Origin: Gammaproteobacteria bacterium | GTDB taxonomy: Bacteria; Pseudomonadota; Gammaproteobacteria; SZUA-21 | Direction of reading: 5' to 3' | DNA: 30,410 nt | Assembly: GCA_027021095.1 (NCBI GenBank) | Contig: JALUUZ010000476.1 | Span: 1-30,410, forward strand | In this document: positions 1 to 6,217 of the stretch, in pieces | How the letters are laid out: the number at the start of each line of letters is the position of its first letter | Position numbering within the stretch: the first letter of the stretch is position 1 | The notes under the pieces: model-generated | Databases searched by the model: none | Told to the model about the DNA's origin: nothing | The model's input: the letters and a program-made list of their open reading frames with translations, nothing else | Translations under genes and position numbers: made by a program

Positions 1-1
1 G

Positions 2-97
2 GGGATCGATCCTGCAGTACGCGCCGAGACACTGCGGCTACAACAGTTCGTAGCACTTGCCAACCAGTTGACCGAGGCCAAGCTTGACAGTAGGTGA
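2..97 (+). CDS. rsmA: 16S rRNA dimethyladenosine transferase RsmA/KsgA, C-terminal fragment cut by the window edge
   Basis: The reading frame from base 2 gives GIDPAVRAETLRLQQFVALA followed by NQLTEAKLDSR and a TGA at 95-97. This matches the C-terminal end of RsmA/KsgA, where a (L)G(I/V)DP..RAE..(S/L)...(F/Y)..(L/M)AN.L pattern is conserved. KsgA dimethylates two adenines near the 3' end of 16S rRNA late in small-subunit assembly. Only 31 codons are visible; the methyltransferase domain lies left of the window. In gammaproteobacteria ksgA is normally followed directly by apaG and apaH, which here appear only at 4603. The TGA lies inside a palindromic repeat that starts at 93, so the last residue and stop may come from the repeat. 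The fragment is short, so the call rests on the tail pattern plus the downstream apaG-apaH. Confidence 0.8.
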   Translation, partial: GIDPAVRAETLRLQQFVALANQLTEAKLDSR

Positions 98-121
98 GAA
101 TGGTGCGTACAACGCACCCTA
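93..121. repeat. Family A palindromic repeat between ksgA and fic, identical to 1871-1899
   Basis: This is a 29-bp sequence containing GGTGCGTACAACGCACC (102-118), a 7-bp stem with loop ACA. The identical 29 bp recur in the same orientation at 1871-1899, on the other side of fic. The ksgA stop (95-97) and the fic stop (119-121, read on minus) both lie inside it. It could act as a shared terminator hairpin between the two convergent genes, but it lacks a long T tract. Confidence 0.85.
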
Positions 122-1666
122 CTTTTCGGAATCGAAACCCTCGAAAACATCCTGAACAATCTTTTCCAGTTCCTGAACTTCGTCGTCTGTCAGGGCAGAG
201 AAATCCTTTTTACGCTTCCTTTTCGACAGTGTGCCGCCATTCTGGCGTATGAACTGGATGAGGTTCTGCGCCAGCCGATCCGGCATATCAATCATTTCCC
301 TGATTCTGACCATCGCTTCATCGTGCCGTCGAAGATAATCGATCTCTTTGGGTAAATCATACTCAACCGTGCGCTGAACACAGGCATACAGAAATTCCGC
401 TGCTTCGGTACAGTCGAAATAACGATAAAGATCGGCGGTGTCATTCAACACCTCGACGTTATGTTCACTCGTCGGCCGCCACTCAATGAAATCCATCAAG
501 GGCTTGGAATGTGCCTGCAGCGTCCTGCGATACTCATCTATCCGATCGAGCATCACGGAAGATACCGGGAAGACTATGCCTGGTGGGGTATATTTGCGTT
601 CTGCCAGCACATGATGGATCAGGCAGCGGTGCACACGACCGTTGCCGTCCTGAAATGGGTGAATGTAGATAAAACCAAAAGCAGTCGCCGTCGCCTGCAG
701 AACAGGGTCGATTCCATCGTCCCGCATGCGGCTGTTGGCAGCCAGCATTCCAGAACACAAGTCTTCCAGATCCTGCGGGCGGGCGCCGATAAATTCCGGC
801 AACGGGTCGCCGAGAGGATCCCGTTCACCGAGAAAGACACCATCAGGGCGCAGACCCGGGAAGACAAACCGTGTGTCCTCAATCAGAATGCTATGAAGAC
901 GAATGAGTTCTTCGAGCGTGAGTGCATTTTTACCGGCCTGAAGAACCGCTTTTCCCCAACGTTCCAAGCGACTACGTGGCGCGCGCTCGCCTTCGATCTC
1001 AAAACTCGCACGGCTGTCGGCCAACAACAGAAAGCTGGCAGCCCGCGTTGCAATGTGTTGGCCCGTTCGGCCGACGGTCTCTGCAGCGCATTTCGCCAAC
1101 CCCAACGCGGTGAACGCTTCAAGCTGTTTTGTTCTACGTATGACGGGGCACCAGTCACCGCTGCCAAGCAAATTATCTCGGATCTTGTGTCGCTTGGAGA
1201 TTTTCCCATTTGCCGTGAAATAGGCCTTGGTATTCAGCGCATCGACGGCCGTGACATTGGGCGCGTCTTCAACGTCCAGCGTCTGCCCGGTCAGCACTTC
1301 ATAGAAAAACCATGCGCGGCGCGTCTGCGTGCCAGTTGGCGTGGACCTGACGTAGTCTTCCAGAACGGCTTTGGGCACCGCATCAAAAGCACGCTTTAGT
1401 ACCAGCAAGTCAATATTTTCATGGCGTAGAGCAAAGGTCAGGTGATCGGCAAATTGGTCGCCGGGCTGGTAGCGTTTATCGAAAATGCGAAAACCACCTT
1501 CTTCCCGCTGGCTGCCTCCAACATACTTCTCTGAAACACAGCTTGGCTGCCGAACGGGTGCTTGAAGGCCGAGCGCCTGGACGAGTGCCGCCCAACCGGC
1601 GAGTTGCGTCCCTTTTGGTACGATCTTGTCCTGGAAGCCGGGTGGCTTGTCGAATTCAATACGCAT
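119..1666 (-). CDS. Fic-domain protein AMP (nucleotidyl) transferase with N-terminal inhibitory helix
   Basis: This 515-residue protein carries the Fic core motif HPFQDGNGRVHR at 336-347; its His is the catalytic base and the DGNGR part binds the nucleotide phosphates. Fic enzymes usually transfer AMP from ATP to hydroxyl side chains of target proteins. Upstream, SFEIEG at 221-226 fits the inhibitory motif [S/T]xxxE[G/N]. Its Glu blocks the ATP gamma-phosphate site, so this is a class II (self-inhibited) Fic protein. The first 200 residues and the basic C-terminal tail (KRKRKK around 482-487) are not recognised. The ATG at 1666 is preceded by an AT-rich region with repeated TCGA sites rather than a clear Shine-Dalgarno. 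No small antitoxin gene lies beside it, as expected for a class II enzyme. Its TAG stop lies in repeat family A. Target unknown; possibly a defence or stress module. Confidence 0.88.
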   Translation of the reverse strand: MRIEFDKPPGFQDKIVPKGTQLAGWAALVQALGLQAPVRQPSCVSEKYVGGSQREEGGFRIFDKRYQPGDQFADHLTFALRHENIDLLVLKRAFDAVPKAVLEDYVRSTPTGTQTRRAWFFYEVLTGQTLDVEDAPNVTAVDALNTKAYFTANGKISKRHKIRDNLLGSGDWCPVIRRTKQLEAFTALGLAKCAAETVGRTGQHIATRAASFLLLADSRASFEIEGERAPRSRLERWGKAVLQAGKNALTLEELIRLHSILIEDTRFVFPGLRPDGVFLGERDPLGDPLPEFIGARPQDLEDLCSGMLAANSRMRDDGIDPVLQATATAFGFIYIHPFQDGNGRVHRCLIHHVLAERKYTPPGIVFPVSSVMLDRIDEYRRTLQAHSKPLMDFIEWRPTSEHNVEVLNDTADLYRYFDCTEAAEFLYACVQRTVEYDLPKEIDYLRRHDEAMVRIREMIDMPDRLAQNLIQFIRQNGGTLSKRKRKKDFSALTDDEVQELEKIVQDVFEGFDSEK

Positions 1667-1669
1667 AGG

Positions 1670-1800
1670 TCGAAAATCTGTTGCAATTGTCGAAAATTAT
1701 TCGAAATATAGCATAAGTATCGAAATATAGGTATATTTATGGTCGAAAAACGCTCATTTATATCGAATAGCACATCGTCGATTTAATTAATGTCGAAAAT
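1670..1800. promoter_or_regulatory. Array of eight TCGA(A)-containing sites upstream of fic
   Basis: Sites starting TCGA occur at 1670, 1690, 1701, 1720, 1743, 1763, 1778 and 1793. Five read TCGAAAA or TCGAAAT, and three of these read TCGAAAAT (1670, 1690, 1793). Read toward fic they are TTTTCGA elements spaced about 11-23 bp apart in very AT-rich DNA. The block covers the space where the fic promoter must lie. Clustered operator sites for a repressor are the simplest reading. No regulator gene is adjacent, so the binder is unknown. Confidence 0.45.
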
Positions 1801-1814
1801 CATTCAATTACGAG

Positions 1815-2030
1815 AGTGGCGCGCACGGCGCACCTTTTGGGGCGTGGTATTTCTTTGTTGTAAATCCTTTGGTGAGAATGGTGCGTACAACGCACCCTAT
1901 TTTGGGCGTGATGTTTCTTTACCGTAAATCCTTTGGTGTGCTGCGCACACCGTCACGAAGAGGCAGGGTGCGTTGTACACGCCAACACCAAGGTAAATCA
2001 AATGGTATCAGGTGGTGATCCTTCTACACA
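1815..2030. repeat. Composite family A repeat block, about 215 bp, right of fic
   Basis: The block holds two tandem units with a 64-bp period (AAATCCTTTGGTG at 1862 and 1926) and several palindromes. These include GGTGCGTACAACGCACC around 1880-1896, GGTGTGCTGCGCACACC around 1935-1951, and an imperfect GGGTGCGTTGTACACGCC near 1967. The stretch from about 1874 to 2030 aligns along its length with 19552-19712, including the tail AAATCAAATGGTATCA. No coding content is evident; an open frame at 1933-2562 runs through this and the next repeat and looks fortuitous. With the TCGA array this fills the stretch between fic and the next gene. Confidence 0.75.
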
Positions 2031-2037
2031 AAATGGT

Positions 2038-2439
2038 TCAATGCCAGCTTTTTCCGATCGACATAAAAATCACGGTCTCGCTCTGCCGATTCTGCCGCTG
2101 GAATGCACCAAGCAGGGACGGTTGTTGTATACGCTGTACGGACTCACTGTCTTCTTCAAACACCTCGACACCAAGCGCCAGCCGCAGACCGCGGGCCCAT
2201 TTTTTTCCGTACCACCCGGGGGCGATGTTATAATACTGCAGCCGGAACAACCCGGGGTTCAGGCTCGACTTGACCTTGCCAGACAACAGCCAGGCAACTG
2301 GCGACCTGGACCTGTTCTGTTCGGCTTCAGCCTCGATCACACTGCCGGTATCCACATCCAGGTCAAGCGGAATCCAATACTCTTCCGCGACACTCACAGG
2401 ACTCATCAGCAACAACAGACAACCGATCGATTTACACAT
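2038..2439 (-). CDS. Small exported protein of unknown function
   Basis: This 133-residue frame begins with a signal-peptide-like segment: MCKSIGCLLLLMSPVSVAEE has a basic start, a hydrophobic run and a probable cut near VSVA-EE. It is preceded by GGTAGGGAGC before the ATG, a good ribosome binding site, which favours a real gene. The mature part is rich in W, Y, D and E with no cysteines, and I recognise no family. It may act in the periplasm or cell envelope. Its stop lies at the edge of the family A repeat block, so the C-terminus could have been altered by repeat insertion. A full family B element ends 34 bp upstream of the start, so its promoter probably lies within or beside that element. 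Confidence 0.55.
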   Translation of the reverse strand: MCKSIGCLLLLMSPVSVAEEYWIPLDLDVDTGSVIEAEAEQNRSRSPVAWLLSGKVKSSLNPGLFRLQYYNIAPGWYGKKWARGLRLALGVEVFEEDSESVQRIQQPSLLGAFQRQNRQSETVIFMSIGKSWH

Positions 2440-2472
2440 GCTCCCTACCTCACCACGTCATCATCTACAGGC

Positions 2473-2656
2473 CTAGCCCGCATTTCTCACCACCGTTCGT
2501 CGCGAGACGGCGCAAGGGTGCGGCATGGGTGGCTTTCGCGACCGAGGAGCGCGCAGGCATAGTCGACACTATGTCGAGCACTCCGACAGAGCGAAAGCCA
2601 CCCAGGGCGTGCCATGGCGCCGCCGCAGTAGAAGGGTGGTGAGAAATGCGGGCTAG
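2473..2656. mobile_element. Family B element, full copy (MITE-like, perfect terminal inverted repeats)
   Basis: Bases 2473-2494 and 2635-2656 are perfect 22-bp inverted repeats with outer sequence CTAG and core CCCGCATTTCTCACCACC. An inner inverted pair, GGGTGGCTTTCGC (2527-2539) with GCGAAAGCCACCC (2591-2603), and a central CATAGT...ACTATG make a long folded structure. There is no room for a transposase. A second, degenerate full copy lies at 27351-27517 and several half copies occur elsewhere in the window. CTAG at both ends may be a duplicated target. Confidence 0.8.
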
Positions 2657-2764
2657 CTGTGTGTCCAGCCTTGCCGATCGATCAAATCACATCACCCATA
2701 GCGATAAAGCATAGTTTGTTTTCGGCAAAAAACAGCGCCCTTCCGGCGTCAAAGCGGGGCACTT

Positions 2765-2794
2765 CTGACGTTACTGATCAAATTTTCTTATAGT
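2765..2794 (+). promoter_or_regulatory. Candidate sigma-70 promoter for the ComFB-family gene
   Basis: CTGACG (2765-2770), an 18-bp spacer and TATAGT (2789-2794). This would give a leader of about 160 nt containing the family B fragment at 2817-2852. The rest of 2657-2963 shows no gene. Confidence 0.4.
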
Positions 2795-2816
2795 AAAGCG
2801 CGCACCATCCCCGCAC

Positions 2817-2852
2817 CCGTCGCAGTAGAAGGGTGGTGAGAAATGCGGGTTA
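2817..2852. repeat. Family B right-arm fragment
   Basis: It matches the right end of the full element (CGCAGTAGAAGGGTGGTGAG onward, ending AAATGCGGG) and is followed by TTAA. It lies in the predicted leader of the ComFB-family gene. Confidence 0.8.
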
Positions 2853-2963
2853 AAGCTTCCGCTCACGCAACCGCTAACCTTGATAGGAAAATATTCTATT
2901 TTCCATACTAATAGCAGTCTTGATTACCTCCGGCCAAAGCAACTTGATGGTGGAAACCCGGCG

Positions 2964-3278
2964 ATGAACTTTACAGGCATACATAATTTTTATGAAACAC
3001 TCGTTCTCGAGGCTATTTCAGACTCCGCGCTGACAAACGATGAACTCAACGACACCGATTTCCTCGAGGATGTCGCCTGTGTCGCGCTCAACAACCTGCC
3101 TGCCAAGTACGTGCGTCATGATGTCGACCTGATGTTCTATATGACCACCAGCGAATACCAGCACATCACCAGTTCGACAGTACACGCGGTAAAAAAAGCA
3201 ATCGACTATGTGCGCAGACACCGCTCTCACCATAAACCGGTAAAACGGCAAAAAACCCGGCAACGCAAAGCCTCCTGA
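2964..3278 (+). CDS. ComFB-family protein
   Basis: From the ATG at 2964 this gives 104 residues. The segment DVACVALNNLPAKYVRHDVD (36-55), followed by LMFYMT, is the conserved core of the late-competence ComFB family, where ALN.LPP.YV....D is typical. Some cyanobacterial relatives have been reported to bind cyclic dinucleotides, so a signalling role is possible but unproven here. The C-terminal 20 residues are strongly basic (KPVKRQKTRQRKAS). An in-frame TTG at 2880 would add 28 residues with no family match and no better ribosome site, so the ATG is preferred. Glucokinase follows about 106 bp downstream on the same strand, with its own candidate promoter. Confidence 0.75.
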   Translation: MNFTGIHNFYETLVLEAISDSALTNDELNDTDFLEDVACVALNNLPAKYVRHDVDLMFYMTTSEYQHITSSTVHAVKKAIDYVRRHRSHHKPVKRQKTRQRKAS

Positions 3279-3316
3279 ACACAAACAGGCCGTATATCCT
3301 GTCCGCCTTGTTGTAC

Positions 3317-3344
3317 TTGACCGGGTTCCAGTGCTATCTTTAGT
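3317..3344 (+). promoter_or_regulatory. Candidate promoter for glk
   Basis: TTGACC (3317-3322), a 16-bp spacer and TTTAGT (3339-3344), about 40 bp before the glk start codon. The -10 box is imperfect. Confidence 0.4.
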
Positions 3345-3384
3345 ACTGCCTGACAGTCTTCACACTTGAAAGAAGGACCTGGTT

Positions 3385-4431
3385 TTGAATGTCATCGCCT
3401 GTGACCTTGGCGGCACGCATGCACGCTTTGCGCTGGTTGCGCTGGAACCAAGCTCCACGACTGCGCACAGATTTATTCATTCCGGCACGCTCAATTGCGC
3501 AGACTACCGGAATTTCAACCAGGCACTGGAACACTTCCTGGACGAAGCATCAGCCCGCCCACAGGCTGCCTGTGTCGCGGCAGCCGGGCCGGTCAATACC
3601 AGGCAACTGCAATCCGGCTGCCAGCAGACGATCCAGCTCACCAATCTTCCCTGGAGGTTGGACAGCCAGGAAATCAACACCCGGTTCGGCTTGACCCACA
3701 CTTACCTGCTGAATGACTTCGCTGCACTGGTTTTTGCGGTATCGGGTGACTGTACACTCGAATTGCAACCCGTCCACACAGTAACGGACCGGCCGAACAA
3801 TGCGTGCGAGGACACGACACCTCCGTTCCTGGTGCTCGGGCCAGGCACCGGGCTTGGCGCAGCGGTCGGGATACGCAACGCCGGATCGGTGCTGCCGTTG
3901 AACACCGAAGCCGGACACAGCCTGTTCGGCCCGACCAACCGAGAACAGATCGCGCTGCTTGACTACCTGCTGGCGCGGCAACGCGAACCCTCCTGGGAAA
4001 CACTCGTCTCAGGTCCGGGCCTGTCACTGCTCTACGACTTTATCATCGCGCAACAGCACGACGCTTCACCGGCTGGCACACAGCGCCTCGATGCAAAAGA
4101 AATCGTCGCACAGGGCATCAGCACACCCGGCAGCCCCGCACAGCGTACACTCAGCCTGTTCCTGCAACTGCTTGGCATGTTCAGCCGCAACCTTGCATTG
4201 AGCTGTCTGCCAACCACGGGAATCTACCTGGCCGGCGGCCTGCTCCCAAGAATCCTGCCACACCTTGGAAATACAGATTTTCTGACAGGTTTCTACCTGT
4301 TTCCAACTCACCGGCCACTGCTGGAAAAAATACCCATCTCCCTGGTCATGGACAAGCACGTCGGGGTACTTGGTGCTTTAACCTATATAAAACATAAGCT
4401 TGCGATGACCCCCCAAACCGCCCCGGCATAA
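3385..4431 (+). CDS. glk: Glucokinase
   Basis: This 348-residue cytosolic enzyme phosphorylates glucose with ATP to glucose-6-phosphate. Visible motifs are the N-terminal phosphate-binding DLGGTHARF (7-15), LNDFAA (109-114) with the catalytic Asp, the adenosine-loop motif GPGTGLG (152-158), and EAGH (175-178), which contacts the sugar. Length and order fit the Glk family of proteobacteria (E. coli Glk is 321 residues); the excess is mostly short loops and the tail. The start is a TTG, chosen because AGAAGGA lies 7 bp upstream and the family's N-terminal motif begins immediately. It stands alone between comFB and apaG, inside the stretch separating ksgA from apaG. Confidence 0.95.
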   Translation: MNVIACDLGGTHARFALVALEPSSTTAHRFIHSGTLNCADYRNFNQALEHFLDEASARPQAACVAAAGPVNTRQLQSGCQQTIQLTNLPWRLDSQEINTRFGLTHTYLLNDFAALVFAVSGDCTLELQPVHTVTDRPNNACEDTTPPFLVLGPGTGLGAAVGIRNAGSVLPLNTEAGHSLFGPTNREQIALLDYLLARQREPSWETLVSGPGLSLLYDFIIAQQHDASPAGTQRLDAKEIVAQGISTPGSPAQRTLSLFLQLLGMFSRNLALSCLPTTGIYLAGGLLPRILPHLGNTDFLTGFYLFPTHRPLLEKIPISLVMDKHVGVLGALTYIKHKLAMTPQTAPA

Positions 4432-4499
4432 AAAGATCAGGGATGAATTATCCAGCACTTCCTTATATAATTATAAAATATATCGTGTCACATGTTTTT

Positions 4500-4574
4500 G
4501 GCGGTGGGCCGCCAAGGCAGGTAAAATGATGTTCCAACACCCTGCCAAAAGCGATCAATCACTGGTTTTGATCG
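4500..4574 (+). other. Two hairpins between glk and apaG
   Basis: GGCGG-TGGG-CCGCC (4500-4513) and CGATCAA...TTGATCG (4552-4574) can fold just before apaG. Neither has a T tract, so neither is a typical intrinsic terminator. An AT-rich stretch near 4464-4486 could hold an apaG promoter. Confidence 0.35.
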
Positions 4575-4602
4575 ATAACAGCTTTTGTGGAGTAACCAAT
4601 CG

Positions 4603-5001
4603 ATGACGGCTGAGGATAACGACAACAAACTGAAACCTCCTATCCAGGTCGATGTGGAAACCAACTACATCGAAGAACAGTCCGATCCCGCCCGGGATCG
4701 CTATATTTTCTCCTATACCATCACCATTCAGAACCATGGCAGCGTACCGGCAAAACTGCTGACACGGCATTGGCTGATTACCGATGCCAACGGCAACACA
4801 CAGGAAGTACGCGGCGAAGGTGTCGTCGGTGAACAACCTTACCTGGCACCAAACGAAGGATTTCGTTACACCAGCGGAACGGTGCTGGCCACACCGGTCG
4901 GCAGTATGCGCGGAAGCTACCAGATGATCGACGACGACGGCAGGCAGTTCGACGCACCGATCCCGGCATTCACCCTGTCCGTACCACGTATCATCAACTG
5001 A
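4603..5001 (+). CDS. apaG: ApaG (DUF525) protein
   Basis: A 132-residue protein with the conserved ApaG beta-sandwich pattern: SDPARDRYIFSYTITIQNHG near the start, then LLTRHWLITDANG and EVRGEGVVGEQPYLAPNEGF in the middle and GSMRGSYQM later. ApaG is a small cytosolic protein genetically linked to ApaH; its biochemical role is not settled (cobalt sensitivity and phosphate binding have been reported). The ATG at 4603 has GTGGAGT about 10 bp upstream; an in-frame TTG at 4585 adds six unconserved residues. apaH begins 6 bp after the stop, so the two are almost certainly one transcript. The usual upstream partner ksgA has been displaced 4.5 kb to the left. Confidence 0.95.
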   Translation: MTAEDNDNKLKPPIQVDVETNYIEEQSDPARDRYIFSYTITIQNHGSVPAKLLTRHWLITDANGNTQEVRGEGVVGEQPYLAPNEGFRYTSGTVLATPVGSMRGSYQMIDDDGRQFDAPIPAFTLSVPRIIN

Positions 5002-5007
5002 ACCCAC

Positions 5008-5838
5008 ATGCCGACGACCTATGCGCTGGGAGATATCCAGGGCTGTTATGACGAGCTGGTCCTGCTGTTGGACAGGATCAACTTCGATCCAGCCGATGAC
5101 AGACTCTGGTTTACCGGAGACCTGGTCAACCGTGGCCCGGACTCGTTGAAATGCCTGCGCTTCATCAAGTCACTCGGCTCGGCCGCGGTCGTCGTGCTGG
5201 GCAACCATGACCTGCACCTGCTGGCCGCCGCCAGCCAGCACAAGCAACTGGCCGCCGAAGACACCCTGCGCCAGGTCCTGGACGCAGCCGACAGCCAGGA
5301 ACTGCTCGACTGGCTGCGTTGCCGGCCACTGGCTCACTATGACGACACACAGAACTTCCTGCTGATCCATGCCGGCCTGCCACCGCAGTGGGATCTGCCG
5401 ACGACCCTCAAATCGGCCCGCGATGTCGAACAAATGCTGCGCAGTGACTTGCATACAGAATTTTTCGCGCACATGTACAGCGACCACCCCAAGCAGTGGT
5501 CGGACAAGCTTACCGGCATGGATTACTACCGCTTTGTCGTCAACTGCCTGACACGGCTGCGCTACTGCGATGCACAGGGCAGAGTCGAATTCCGCAGCAA
5601 AGGACCGCCAGGCTCCCAGCCCGCGCCCTATCAACCGTGGTTCAACATCGCCAACCGCAAGTCCGCTGGCACACGCATCGTGTTTGGTCACTGGTCGACA
5701 CTGGGGCCGGTGCATACCAACGACATTTTCGCCATCGACAGCGGCTGTGTCTGGGGCGGCAGGCTGACGGCGCTGACGATCGAAGAACACCCACGCCGTA
5801 TCGAAGTCGATTGTGCATCCAATGCGGTCATCGCCTGA
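5008..5838 (+). CDS. apaH: Bis(5'-nucleosyl)-tetraphosphatase, symmetrical (ApaH)
   Basis: A 276-residue metallophosphatase that cleaves Ap4A to two ADP and, in E. coli, removes Np4 caps from RNA. The metal-binding motifs are GDIQGC (8-13), GDLVNRGPDS (37-46) and GNHDLHLLA (65-73), with later histidines in IHAG and GHW. The length matches E. coli ApaH (280). It starts 6 bp after apaG. The downstream neighbour folA is convergent, on the minus strand. After the stop comes a 376-bp gene-free stretch with short tandem and inverted repeats and no clear terminator. Confidence 0.96.
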   Translation: MPTTYALGDIQGCYDELVLLLDRINFDPADDRLWFTGDLVNRGPDSLKCLRFIKSLGSAAVVVLGNHDLHLLAAASQHKQLAAEDTLRQVLDAADSQELLDWLRCRPLAHYDDTQNFLLIHAGLPPQWDLPTTLKSARDVEQMLRSDLHTEFFAHMYSDHPKQWSDKLTGMDYYRFVVNCLTRLRYCDAQGRVEFRSKGPPGSQPAPYQPWFNIANRKSAGTRIVFGHWSTLGPVHTNDIFAIDSGCVWGGRLTALTIEEHPRRIEVDCASNAVIA

Positions 5839-5853
5839 GGATAATCCTGGAGG

Positions 5854-5995
5854 ATAATCCTGGACACACGAAAATCACGAAAATCATAATCCTGGACACA
5901 CGAAAATCACACTTCAAGACTGTGAGTCAGATCATACAACAGGCTCCCAGGCGGTGCTGTGTCGGCAGGAATCTTTGTGTGTCCGGTTTTTATGT
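5854..5995. repeat. Two perfect 25-bp direct repeats and an imperfect inverted copy
   Basis: Bases 5854-5878 are repeated exactly at 5886-5910 (32-bp period); each contains CCTGGACACACGAAAATCAC. A shorter start of the unit lies at 5843-5850. Around 5969-5995 the opposite orientation appears (TTTGTGTGTCCGGTTTTTAT). The rest of 5839-6214 has no supportable gene; frames here on both strands lack ribosome sites and family resemblance. It may be the remains of an insertion element. Confidence 0.6.
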
Positions 5996-6197
5996 TCGCT
6001 CTGTCGGCGAGCCAGCGTGTAAAAGCCTCTCCGCGTGATGCGATACGATTCAAAAAACTGGAAATCGCTTGGAGCCTGAACCCACGGGCCGGAAGTATTT
6101 CGCTCAGAGGCGGCGCAGAAAAAAGCTTGCGGACCGCGGGAGCATTCAGGCGGGGGTGGCAATGTCACGACCTGCCAAAGCGCTTCATGCAGGATGT

Positions 6198-6217
6198 GGT
6201 GCGCACAACGCAGCCTA
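6198..6217. repeat. Family A palindrome at the folA stop codon
   Basis: GGTGCGCACAACGCAGCCTA is a one-unit family A copy. On the minus strand its border TAG is the folA stop. It lies between the convergent apaH and folA genes. Confidence 0.7.

Noticed and set aside
1670..1800. Considered as a CRISPR-like array or plasmid-type origin iterons
   Set aside because: Units are only 6-8 bp, spacings are irregular (11-23 bp), there are no unique equal-length spacers, and no cas, repA or dnaA-box context is present.
1933..2562. A 209-codon plus-strand frame over the exported orphan and two repeat blocks
   Set aside because: Most of it is repeat sequence read through; the opposite strand has a signal peptide and ribosome site.
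2880..2963. Longer ComFB-family start at a TTG
   Set aside because: The extra 28 residues are unconserved; the ATG at 2964 gives the family length.
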